A stretch of DNA of 15,502 bases from Funneliformis mosseae (lineage: Eukaryota; Glomeromycota; Glomeromycetes; Glomerales; Glomeraceae): assembly GCA_910592005.1 (NCBI GenBank), contig CAJVPP010002277.1, positions 1-15,502 of the forward strand, given 5' to 3'. Below, one piece after another: positions 1-7,477 of this stretch; positions within the stretch are counted from its first letter, which is position 1, and every line of letters begins with the position of its first letter. Below the pieces are notes generated by a model, which saw only the letters and a program-made list of their open reading frames with translations, made no database searches and was not told the origin of the DNA. A program made the translations under genes and the position numbers.

Positions 1-353
1 AGTCAATTTAATTAATAAAAAAAATTTTTTTCTTATGACGCTAATGTATGTATTATTATTCCGATTTTGGTAAAGTCGGTCATTTTTGCTAGGTGAGTGT
101 ACAAGTACCTACAAATAGAGAAAATTAAACGGAATACACGGCAACGAGTTTTGCAAACTAAAGTCTAGAAATAAATAAAGTATAAATTTTAAGTTTTATA
201 AAAATAAATATTTAAATATAAGAAGTATCTAAATTACATGTATTTTGAATAGTTCTATTTCGGTTCTGCTCATCGTGCACATAGCTCCTCAAGAAAACAA
301 AATCGACGGGAAAATATTTCGTGTAAAAATTAAAGTCGGAATGGCAAACATAC
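1..353. other. A/T-rich stretch without a supported gene
   Basis: Low-complexity A/T sequence with short A and T runs. The minus strand could hold a last exon for the candidate gene at 354-532: a frame near 220-295 reads VHDEQNRNRTIQ after a possible acceptor TTCTTGAG. This is too weak to annotate separately. Confidence 0.4.
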
Positions 354-532
354 CATTAGGCCATTATCTTTGGTTTTAGGATCGGTAGAGTAGTATTCTT
401 GTCCCTCATCCTTCACCTTTGATAAAATTGAAATTTTCAAAATAAAAAAACTTACCTTTATTTGATAGACTTTATGCACAGAGTCGAGTGTTAAGATTAT
501 AAAAGTAACGATTCCTCCAGTTGCTTCAACTG
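354..532 (-). CDS. possible two-exon gene fragment, function unknown
   Basis: The minus strand has an acceptor-like TTTTTAG ending at 533. A 77-nt exon (532-456, reading VEATGGIVTFIILTLDSV) then ends at a good donor GTAAGT. A 39-nt putative intron is followed by exon 416-354 (DEGQEYYSTDPKTKDNG), which ends at donor GTATGT. The intron is a multiple of three and has no stop, so the whole stretch is also open when read through (330-587, 85 codons). The first exon is hydrophobic and could be a membrane segment. I do not recognise the family. The intron is shorter than usual and its acceptor is AAG, so this may be chance or a remnant. Confidence 0.28.
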
Positions 533-590
533 CTAAAAACAAAATAATATTTTGATGGATTTTTTTTTTGTGAAGTTCCCGACGCACTCT

Positions 591-1330
591 TGTGCAACAT
601 GAAGGGTTCTCTGATCAGATATTTCATCTTATTTTTAAAAAATAAAGATATAATTTAATTAAAACAAAAATGTAGGCTATAGTAGCAAGTTTTTTATTTT
701 AAATCAAATTGACGAGACGCGAAAAATAGATCAAATGACTTTAAACATATCCCAATAAATTTAAATCAAAAACACGTTTTTAAGATCGATCCCATAATCT
801 CGTTTTTTCTATAAATTTAATTCAATTTCGATAGATGATCGGTACTTTTTTTTTTTTTATTTTTATTGCGACATTTACTATGTACATATTGATGGTATGG
901 TGTACTTGGTTCTTAGTCATGGGCGCACACTAGGCACAAGCCTGTATTCAACATGTAACTATCATAAGTAGATGGTTTAAATTCGTTATACTTTCTAATA
1001 ATTGTTGGAATGGAATATGTCCTATCAATTTAATCAATTTATTTTTATTTAACAAATTACAAAAATAACGATACGTATTTTTTTATTTTCATTTTTTTAA
1101 CAAATTATTATTATAATAAACAACAAAAAAAATAAATGAAGAGCACTATGTAATACTAAAGTGATACACTGTTTACAAACAAGGAAAAAACTTTATATCG
1201 CGTCCCGCGTTTTTTTTTAAACATCACTTTAGGGCGCGATACTAATATATTACAATTTAAAAATTATTTTTTATAACAAGCGATGCCTTAATATATCACT
1301 TTATTAAAATAATTGCTATTACATGATTTT
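591..1330. other. noncoding A/T-rich interval with imperfect inverted repeats
   Basis: No convincing frame on either strand. Positions 845-858 are a T run. The block 870-1000 is less A/T-rich and looks like old repeat sequence, but I could not define its ends. At 1156-1165 CTAAAGTGAT pairs perfectly with ATCACTTTAG at 1223-1232. Near the right arm lie GC-rich, almost mirrored blocks (TATCGCGTCCC at about 1196-1206 and GGGCGCGATA at about 1232-1241). This could be a decayed foldback element. No target duplication was found. Confidence 0.4.
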
Positions 1331-1364
1331 TTACAATAAAAAAATTTTAAGTTTGTTGTTTTTT

Positions 1365-1733
1365 ATGAAACGCCGCATTATGACCTGACTGTCCACATAC
1401 ACGACATTTATAAGTATTCGGCTTGAATTACCACTTTGTATATTATTACCTTCTCCTTTTTCTTGCTCAGTGCAACTTTTATCATTTAGTTGGAGGACGA
1501 CATTTGGTTTAAATTTTTGGTGGATTTTGAATATTTGCAAGTCCTTGAAGTACATGATTATCATCAGTTGGTTCATTAATAAAAGGTATTTCTATTTCAC
1601 TTCGCTCATTCTGTTCTAAACTTATCTCCTGGTTTTCATTCTCATTTTTTTCTAAACTCACATTCTGATTTTGATCCTCATTATTTTCTGAACTCAAATC
1701 AAGGTTTCGTTTCTTTTTATTGAAAAAAAGAAA
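1365..1733 (-). pseudogene. MULE/FAR1-like transposase C-terminal remnant with zinc knuckle
   Basis: The minus frame 1733-1512 is open. It is acidic and N/E/Q-rich with repeated EN/EQ blocks, and ends in VLQGLANIQNPPKI. Beyond a stop the same frame gives a basic RPPTK segment. A neighbouring frame gives KSCTEQEKGEGNN and IQSGNSSR, and the first frame then returns with YKCRVCGQSGHNAAFH (1406-1365). In MULE and FAR1-type transposases, and in related fungal families, an 'NPP...KGRPP.KR' linker followed by a CCHC knuckle closes the protein. Here the knuckle is C-X2-C-X4-H-X4-H, with the last Cys replaced by His. Several stops and at least two frame changes mark it as dead. The catalytic DDE core is absent from the window. 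Family assignment is inference from the linker and knuckle only. Confidence 0.5.
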
Positions 1734-1736
1734 CTA

Positions 1737-2528
1737 TAAAAAAAGCATTTTAATTTCTAATGATGTCTGACAATAAAAAAAGTAGACAAAGATGATAAGT
1801 ATGATGCTTAGCGTAGTTGAAATTAAAGTTTGAGCTATATAATAAAAGTTTCGATTTCAACAAAAAATCGACATCGGCTAGATTAACTTTAATAGTTTTT
1901 GTAATAGTAGAACATAAAAGAAATAAAAAGATCAACGAATCTTTAAAATATTGCAAAACAGTTCCTTTTACAAGAACCTCTGAAATAATTGGTTTTAATC
2001 ATAATACATGAAAATAAACATTAAATTTGTTTCTTTTAGAAATCTTTCAAATACTGTACTCGAAGCAATTTAAAAGTACATATTTCTGTATTAAGTTGTT
2101 ATATCTCTTATTTAATTTATTTTAAATAAGAAAAGAAAGACGGACGTTTAATACGTCGTATCGATGGTAGATTACGGATTTAAAGAGGTAGTTTTCTTCT
2201 CCATTTTATTGCGAGAGGAAATTATTCTTAAAATTCGTTAGTGGATTAATAATTCCAGCCTTATTTTCGTTATATTTGAAACTATATATTAAATTTTAAT
2301 CTTTCATTACGTTGATTTACTTAATAAAATCATTAATTCATAAAGTAAAATAATATTTATAAATTATCTATTTTAAAAACAATGAATGAAATCGTGGCAA
2401 AAATTTCCATAATTTTTCTTAAATATTCGCTTAGGGTAAAATAAAACAAAATTAACTTTCAAGTATTATATCCAATAAAGTTTATCATGCGGACACTCCA
2501 CAAAGAAAAATATGAACAAAGAAAAAGA
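1737..2528. other. interval without a supported gene; 9-bp hairpin
   Basis: Both strands carry a roughly 65-codon open frame over 1750-2011, but neither resembles a known domain, and overlapping open frames are expected in A/T-rich DNA. A perfect 9-bp stem with a 6-nt loop (CTTATTTAA / TTAAATAAG) lies near 2107-2131. The rest, which is downstream of the LRR gene, should include its 3' UTR. No clear AATAAA signal is visible on the minus strand just after the stop. Confidence 0.4.
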
Positions 2529-3713
2529 TTAAAGATTATATTGAGTTTTTAAAAATTGAGGGCTGATATCCGCTAAGGAATCGGGTAAATTTGGTAAGCT
2601 ATTTATTTTGGTGTTATAACATTTGAGTTCCATCAAGGAGTTGGGTAAAGTTGGTAGAATTATTATTGGAGTAAAAGAGCAATCAAGTACCGTTAAGGAG
2701 TTGGGTAAAGTTGGTAGGATATTTATTTGAGTACTAGAGCAATTAAGTTCCATTAAGGAGTTAGGTAAAGTTGGTAAGCTATTTATTTTAGTGTCATAAC
2801 ATTTGAGTACCGTCAAGGAGTTGGGTAAAGTTGGTAGGATAGTTATTGGAGTACTAGAGCAATTAAGTTCCGTTAAAGAAAAGGGTAAAGTTGGTAGGGT
2901 AGTTAATGGAGTATTAGAGCAACTAAGTTCCGTTAAAGAAAAGGGTAAAGTTGGTAGGGTAGTTAATGGAGTATTAGAGCAACTAAGTTTTGTTAAGGAG
3001 TTGGGTAAAGTTGGTAAGCTATTTAAATGAGTTTCATAGCATTCAAGTACCGTTACGGATTTGGGTAGAGTTGGGAGGATAGTTATTTTAGTTCTATAAC
3101 ATTTGAGTACCGTTAAGGAGTCGGGTAAATTTGGTAGGATTTCTATTTTATTATAAGAGAACAAACCACCAGAGCAATCAAGTTCCGTTAAGGAATTAGG
3201 TAAAGTTGGTAAGTTGGTAATTTGAGTACTATCACAAGTGAGTATTTCTAATTTTCGATATTTTTGCAATCCGCCTAAGGCATTTAATATGTCATCCTTA
3301 TTTGTATTTGTAATGGTTAAGCTAACAACAGTATCATCATAAATAAATGATTCAAAGATTATGATCCTTTTTTCTAATTTATTGATAATTTCTTGGTTGT
3401 CTTTGATTATTTCTTCTCGTTCCATAACCTTTACTTCTAAATTATTTATAGTTTCTTGCTTGGTTTTTGTTTCTTCTTCTTCTTGCTCTTTAATCATTTC
3501 TTCTAAATTATTAATAGTTTCTTGCTTTGCTTTGGTTTCTTCTTCTTGCTCTTTAATCAGTTCTTCTAAATTATTAATGGTTTCTTCTCGCATTTTAAAC
3601 TTTTCCTCTAAATTTTTAAATTGTAAACGTAACTCTTCGTCACTTTGTTCTAACTCCTTAATTCTAGTTTCCAAGTTTGTTAGAGCTATTTCTAAATTTC
3701 TTCTTATAACCAT
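2529..3713 (-). CDS. coiled-coil / short-type leucine-rich repeat protein (intact, 394 aa)
   Basis: This is the only long intact reading frame in the window. Residues 1-120 form a charged coiled coil with an internal 21-22-residue repeat: ETINNLEELIKEQEEET (44-60), ETINNLEEMIKEQEEEE (65-81) and ETINNLEVKV (87-96). Residues 121-153 are a linker. Residues 154-378 are eleven LRRs, nine of them exactly 20 residues long, with consensus SLTxLxCxxTxIxxLPTLPN; the second repeat carries a 5-residue insertion. The 20-residue length and LPxLP step match the short bacterial class (IpaH/YopM type), also seen in giant viruses, rather than the 23-24-residue eukaryotic classes. Unusually, Cys sits in the strand and Thr replaces the ladder Asn. 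There is no signal peptide or membrane segment, so it is probably intracellular. The first ATG follows a TATA-like site by 48 bp. Likely role: protein binding, with oligomerisation through the coil. No enzymatic domain is present. Confidence 0.85.
   Translation of the reverse strand: MVIRRNLEIALTNLETRIKELEQSDEELRLQFKNLEEKFKMREETINNLEELIKEQEEETKAKQETINNLEEMIKEQEEEETKTKQETINNLEVKVMEREEIIKDNQEIINKLEKRIIIFESFIYDDTVVSLTITNTNKDDILNALGGLQKYRKLEILTCDSTQITNLPTLPNSLTELDCSGGLFSYNKIEILPNLPDSLTVLKCYRTKITILPTLPKSVTVLECYETHLNSLPTLPNSLTKLSCSNTPLTTLPTLPFSLTELSCSNTPLTTLPTLPFSLTELNCSSTPITILPTLPNSLTVLKCYDTKINSLPTLPNSLMELNCSSTQINILPTLPNSLTVLDCSFTPIIILPTLPNSLMELKCYNTKINSLPNLPDSLADISPQFLKTQYNL
2580..3119 (-). repeat. 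nine-unit 60-bp tandem repeat encoding the LRRs
   Basis: Nine consecutive 60-bp units each encode one 20-residue LRR. Units 2881-2940 and 2941-3000 are identical over their first 49 bases and differ at only about four positions, which points to a recent tandem duplication. Other units alternate between CYxTKI and CSxTPI types, which suggests that higher-order pairs were also copied. Two more diverged units (3120-3254) lie before the array. The plus-strand frames over this block exist only because the repeat length is a multiple of three. Confidence 0.9.
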
Positions 3714-3760
3714 TATGTAAATAAGAAATTTTTACAATTGTTCAAAGGATAATATTCACT

Positions 3761-3769
3761 TTTTATATA
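3761..3769 (-). promoter_or_regulatory. TATA-like element upstream of the LRR gene
   Basis: The minus strand reads TATATAAAA, 48 bp upstream of the ATG at 3713. A start site about 30 bp downstream would leave a short leader. The motif fits a core promoter, but A/T-rich DNA yields such strings by chance. Confidence 0.4.
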
Positions 3770-3842
3770 AGGACGTTCAGCCCTCGGTTTAAATTTTTCC
3801 CATGACTTAATGAATTTCCATAAATACTCTATTCTTCGGATG

Positions 3843-3987
3843 TTTTAAAATAGAGGTTGAAATCGGTTAATTTTTAACTCGTTAATTAACTGGTTTAAAT
3901 GGTTTAACATGACATGTTAACTGGTTAACAAATATTTTAACCGGTTATTAACCGGATATAGATTTTTAGCCAACCTCTATTTTAAAG
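3843..3987. mobile_element. hAT-type MITE, 129 bp, with 8-bp target duplication
   Basis: The ends TAGAGGTTG (3851-3859) and CAACCTCTA (3971-3979) are inverted copies. The 8 bp outside them are TTTTAAAA (3843-3850) and TTTTAAAG (3980-3987), matching at 7 of 8 positions. An 8-bp duplication with TAG/CAG termini is the hallmark of hAT transposons. The interior is a run of overlapping GGTTAAC/CCGGTTA palindromic motifs, like the subterminal transposase sites of hAT elements. There is no coding capacity, so it must have been moved by an element elsewhere. It lies about 130 bp upstream of the LRR start, where it could affect the promoter. Confidence 0.75.
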
Positions 3988-4358
3988 GATCTAACCCATT
4001 CTTGTAATGGATCGTCGGTGAATATTTATTTACCAAATATATTTTTTTCTATTCAAAATTAACTTACAAATATTTTAAATTATATTTTGCAACTGTCAAG
4101 AATGCATTATTTGATGTACTTTATGTAGTTGTTGTTGTCGTAAATGTGATAATTAATATAATCAATAATAAATTGTACTAATTTTTAATATTAAGTCGAA
4201 TTATGAATATTTAAAATTTTACTATTATAAAATAATCAAAATTATACTATTAAAATCACTTCACTCTGCAAGCATTGTTGTAATTTCGCTATTAAAATCA
4301 CCCTATTAGGACATTGTTACACTAATTTTATAATACTTAATGTCGTTTGAAATTACCA
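3988..4358. other. A/T-rich interval, nothing recognised
   Basis: No open frame of interest on either strand and no inverted termini. Short TAATA/ATTAT runs dominate. Confidence 0.5.
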
Positions 4359-4463
4359 ATAGTGAAAGAAATCCACAACTTATATAATAAACGTGGTCAT
4401 TTTGCTCAAGATTGTGATGACACTGATTATAGTGATAGAGATAATGGTTATAGTTATCAGTAA
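4359..4463 (+). pseudogene. decayed CCHC zinc-knuckle fragment
   Basis: The plus frame ending at TAA 4461-4463 reads NKRGHFAQDCDDTDYSDRDN. GHFAQDC matches the second half of a CCHC knuckle (H then C five residues on), and the D/Y/S-rich tail is typical of RNA-binding knuckle proteins of the CNBP/GIS2 or RSZ sort. The two upstream cysteines have become His and Tyr, so the knuckle cannot bind zinc as it stands. It could instead come from a retroelement gag. No partner domains are visible nearby. Confidence 0.4.
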
Positions 4464-5343
4464 CAGTGACGGTAACGATTCATTTTTAGCTGAAAATTTT
4501 TATCGATAACTATCAATTGTTTATTCACTTTTATGTTACATTGATAATCACGTGATAACAAATTTATTTTATAAATCGAATTCAAAATAGAGAATAATGA
4601 ATGTTAAATATTCTTGTCATTAACGTCTTTACCTGTTGCTTCATATATGCAATTTTGATAACAAATTTAATATGAAATTAAAAAATGAACAACTCGATAT
4701 CGCTGGCGCAATACTTTAGATTATTCCTTCACAGTTTTATATTCCCTGAGCCAAGCCAATCAACAAGCAAAACAGAAACTTGTTCTAGATTATAATATTA
4801 GCATTAGTAGATTACAAATGTGCAATACAATGACAATAAAGCATAACTCTTTTTAAAAATTGCTCTTACGTTTGAGCATTTTTGCCTTTGAATTAGTTGA
4901 ATAAATAAAATAATATTAATTTTGGATCACGCGTTTCTATAAATCGAACAAATTCATCTGACTAATATTCATGCATATTCCCATGTATAAATAAATAAGT
5001 ACTTTCCATGTGGGTCTAGAATAAAATTGTTCAAACGCTGAAGACGCTTCAGAATTCATATATTTACCCTCGACTTTATTTATAAAAATTAAAATGCTTC
5101 ACTTTTTATTCACAGTTTTATTTATTTTTTTAAAAAAAAAAGCTTACCTTTTATAACAACCCAAATATAAGATAACGCCAGAAATGAATGATTTATTTAT
5201 TTATTATTACGTTTGTGAAAAAAGGATAAAAAAATTTGTAGGAAGATAAGGAAGACTAAAACATACTTTTAGAAAACGAAGATTGCCTTTTAACGAAAAG
5301 TAAGTTTTTTAAACTCTTTAGTATTTGTTTCATTGTAAGGTGA
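4464..5343. other. noncoding interval with isolated coding-like scraps
   Basis: No gene can be assembled here. A minus-strand scrap near 4615-4665 reads NCIYEATGKDVNDKNI before a stop. A plus-strand 31-codon frame from about 4685 reads MNNSISLAQYFRLFL and resembles nothing I know. A short inverted repeat CTGAAG/CTTCAG lies near 5037-5052. The remainder is A/T-rich with poly-T and poly-A runs around 5120-5150. Confidence 0.4.
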
Positions 5344-5577
5344 TTGTACAGTAATATGCGGATATACGGCCTCCAAACCGTGTGTGGTAATGCTGACAGA
5401 GATAGTGAAGGTTCATATTATCCTACTTGCAAAACTGAGAAACACCTGTATTAAACGACCTTCTCTCCCTTAGCGAATACTAAATTAGTAAATAACTCTA
5501 TTGTTTTACTTCAAGGTTTAGGACAAACAGTTCCTTCACGATCGATTACTCCTTTTCGATCTATTGTTTATATTTAA
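5344..5577 (+). pseudogene. unidentified coding remnant, one internal stop
   Basis: A single plus frame runs from just after the TGA at 5341 to TAA 5575-5577, interrupted only by TAA at 5452. The first part reads MRIYGLQTVCGNADRDSEGS and then YYPTCKTEK; the second reads NNSIVLLQGLGQTVPSRSIT. About 77 codons with one stop and a balanced amino-acid mix is unusual for this A/T-rich DNA, so a real exon is likely. A possible acceptor TTGTACAG precedes the first ATG (5356). I do not recognise the family and find no partner exon. Confidence 0.4.
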
Positions 5578-5633
5578 TATAAAAACTAAATAGATACTAA
5601 TGTTAATGTTAATTTAAATTAATAAAATACAAA

Positions 5634-5992
5634 TTAATTTTCAACTTCAGAATAATAATATTCAATGTCTTGCATTGGGAAATTAAAGAATTTTTCACAA
5701 GCCTTCCGTAAATATTCATGTATCACGTGGCTCATTTGGCAATTCCTTGTATCGAAATTTGTAATCATTTTTGGGGATCCTTATCCTATACCCCCGGTGT
5801 AGATTAGTTCAAAATTATGTAATATACGATTATGACATTTATATATTTGGGGTCATTCAAAATATTTTTTAAATAATAGTCAGCTATATATTTATGATTT
5901 TCTCGTAATGGGTTAAGATTTTCGTTCTTTTTGCCATAATTCTTTGATATTCTATCAATATTTAACACAAATATAAGAATTAGGGACAACAT
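5634..5992 (-). pseudogene. unidentified minus-strand gene remnant
   Basis: Two coding-like stretches lie in order on the minus strand. The upstream one (5992-5804) starts with a hydrophobic segment, MLSLILIFVLNI, possibly a signal peptide or anchor, followed by NYGKKNENLNPLRENHKYIA. The downstream one (5768-5634) ends EKFFNFPMQDIEYYYSEVEN before TAA. An overlapping frame gives KNDYKFRYKELPNEPRDT and then a stop exactly where the other frame takes over, which suggests one frameshift. The family is not recognised. If the parts belong together this was a small, possibly secreted or membrane-anchored protein. Confidence 0.4.
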
Positions 5993-6190
5993 TGCAAATT
6001 CTAATTTAGTCCGTGTCGCTTGGCACTTTTGGCGTATCTCGTTTTAAATAAACTTGTATTTATATATAAATTTTAATAATGATTTTAATTTTTTTAACCT
6101 TGTAAACTTGTATTTTTAAACTAAATAAAAAACATTACTATGACAAATATTTTTATTTGCAAAAATTTCATTGTTTATTTTATTCGTGAA

Positions 6191-7404
6191 TTACTCTTTA
6201 TGTTCATAAGCACCGAAATTGGCAGTATCTTTCATAATTTTCCTATATTACCTTTATCCTGAGAAATCAATCGCAATGCAGTCTCAAGAACTAAAACTTC
6301 CTGCAAGAAGTCTACCGGTTTCTAAGGAGAAGCCAAATCGTATGTTAACAAATTGTTAAGCAAAAAAAGTTTGAATAACTATTGATTTTTTTATAAATAA
6401 TGTTAAGAAGTTCATCTTTAATTTGAATTATCCGAGTTTAGTAATTCAAAATTAATTTCCATAGGATAGCCCTTTTGAATGCCATCGGGAACGATTGTTG
6501 TTTCTGCATAGTGAATTTTACAAAATAATGAGCGGTCTTCATGTGTAGGTTTTCCTAATATAAAAATATATATCATTTACAATCAGAATTTATTGCAAAG
6601 TAGTTTAATTATTCAAAAATAAAAATATTTTTTACCATTTTGTTTTCCGATTTTACTTAATAAAAGACGAATTTTTAATGGAAGAGGATAGGGTAAGAAT
6701 TCTTTACAAAATGGACATCTATTACCTATTAAATATTAAATTTTATAATTAATAATGTAATAATTTTGCAAATATTTTTCACGGGTTCCTTGATCAGAAA
6801 TTCCGTGGGATAAACCAGTTTACGCCGAATAACTGTTACAAATATAATAAAAGCGAACCTGAGGAAGAAGGCGATGTTATTTCGGATAATTTTCTTTTCC
6901 GGAATTATTTTCTATTTAATATATAATAAATGTTTAATTAATTCATATATTATGGATCTTTGCCATCAGTTGCTAGAAAATTATATGTTTAAGATGTACC
7001 TTGAAAATTATTTGCTTCAAATTTTCAACTTCATCAGTTCGAGATGTATTTTGTTGATATAATATTAACGCATTTCAAGATTGCTTCTAATTCTTTTTTT
7101 TTGAAACGCGTTCTTATAATTTTATTTAAAATAAATGAAATAAATAAAATAAATTAATATGTTAATACATTAATAAATAAATAAATTTATACTTTACAAA
7201 AAAATATTACCTTTTGACTTTATAACCGTTGGAATTTTTAATTGAATTATTTTGAGATTTTTTTTCCGAAGTATAAAAAGAAATTTCTTCTTTTACCGAT
7301 TTATCAAGCAAAATATAAAAAATTTTTGCTGTATTAGGTTTGGCATTTACTATTTGCTGAACCTTATACCAAATCCGATTTAAAAGATATTCATAGTCGG
7401 TGCA
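6191..7404 (-). pseudogene. RTC4-like domain protein, decayed multi-exon gene
   Basis: Exon 7404-7211 (YEYLLNRIWYKVQQIVNAKP) ends at donor GTAATA. Degenerate coding follows at about 7110-6800 (YQQNTSRTDEVENLKQIIFK, later SEITSPSSSGSLLL). Exon 6718-6636 opens with CPFCKEFLPYPLPLKIR; an 81-bp GT-AG intron (6635-6555) leads to 6554-6418 with CKIHYAETTIVPDGIQKGYP. CPxC, then C..H.AE..IP.G...GYP, is the core signature of the RTC4-like domain, named for yeast Rtc4 (telomere-capping genetics). After TAA 6418 the domain continues in other frames (DELLNIIYKK; VDFLQEVLVLETALRLIS; RKIMKDTANFGAYEHKE, TAA 6191-6193). The middle block normally between 'IIYKK' and 'FLQ.VL' is deleted. Broken frames and this deletion make function unlikely. 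Confidence 0.7.
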
Positions 7405-7477
7405 TTAGAAACTTATCGTCATTAAGTAAAACAATTTTACATTAATAAACAACCTTCATTATTATTTAGATAAAAAC

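Noticed and set aside
1817..2011. Overlapping open frames on both strands around 1750-2011
   Set aside because: Neither has domain similarity or splice context, and both are of a length expected by chance in A/T-rich DNA.
2803..3030. Plus-strand open frame over the LRR array
   Set aside because: It is the antisense of a 60-bp in-frame repeat, so it stays open only because the unit length is a multiple of three.
2580..3119. CRISPR-like regular repeat
   Set aside because: The units are contiguous coding LRRs without unique spacers, in a eukaryotic context.
3361..3720. Plus-strand 119-codon frame rich in Ser, Leu, Ile
   Set aside because: It is the antisense of the coiled-coil segment; the S/L/I richness is the complement of Glu/Lys/Asn codons.
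5356..5430. Possible tRNA-Trp (CTCCAAA loop near 5370)
   Set aside because: The anticodon stem does not pair around a 7-base loop, and no acceptor or D-arm fits. The stretch reads better as protein coding.
6874..7062. Plus-strand 62-codon hydrophobic frame
   Set aside because: The opposite strand carries coding-like pieces of the RTC4-like remnant in order, so this is a shadow.
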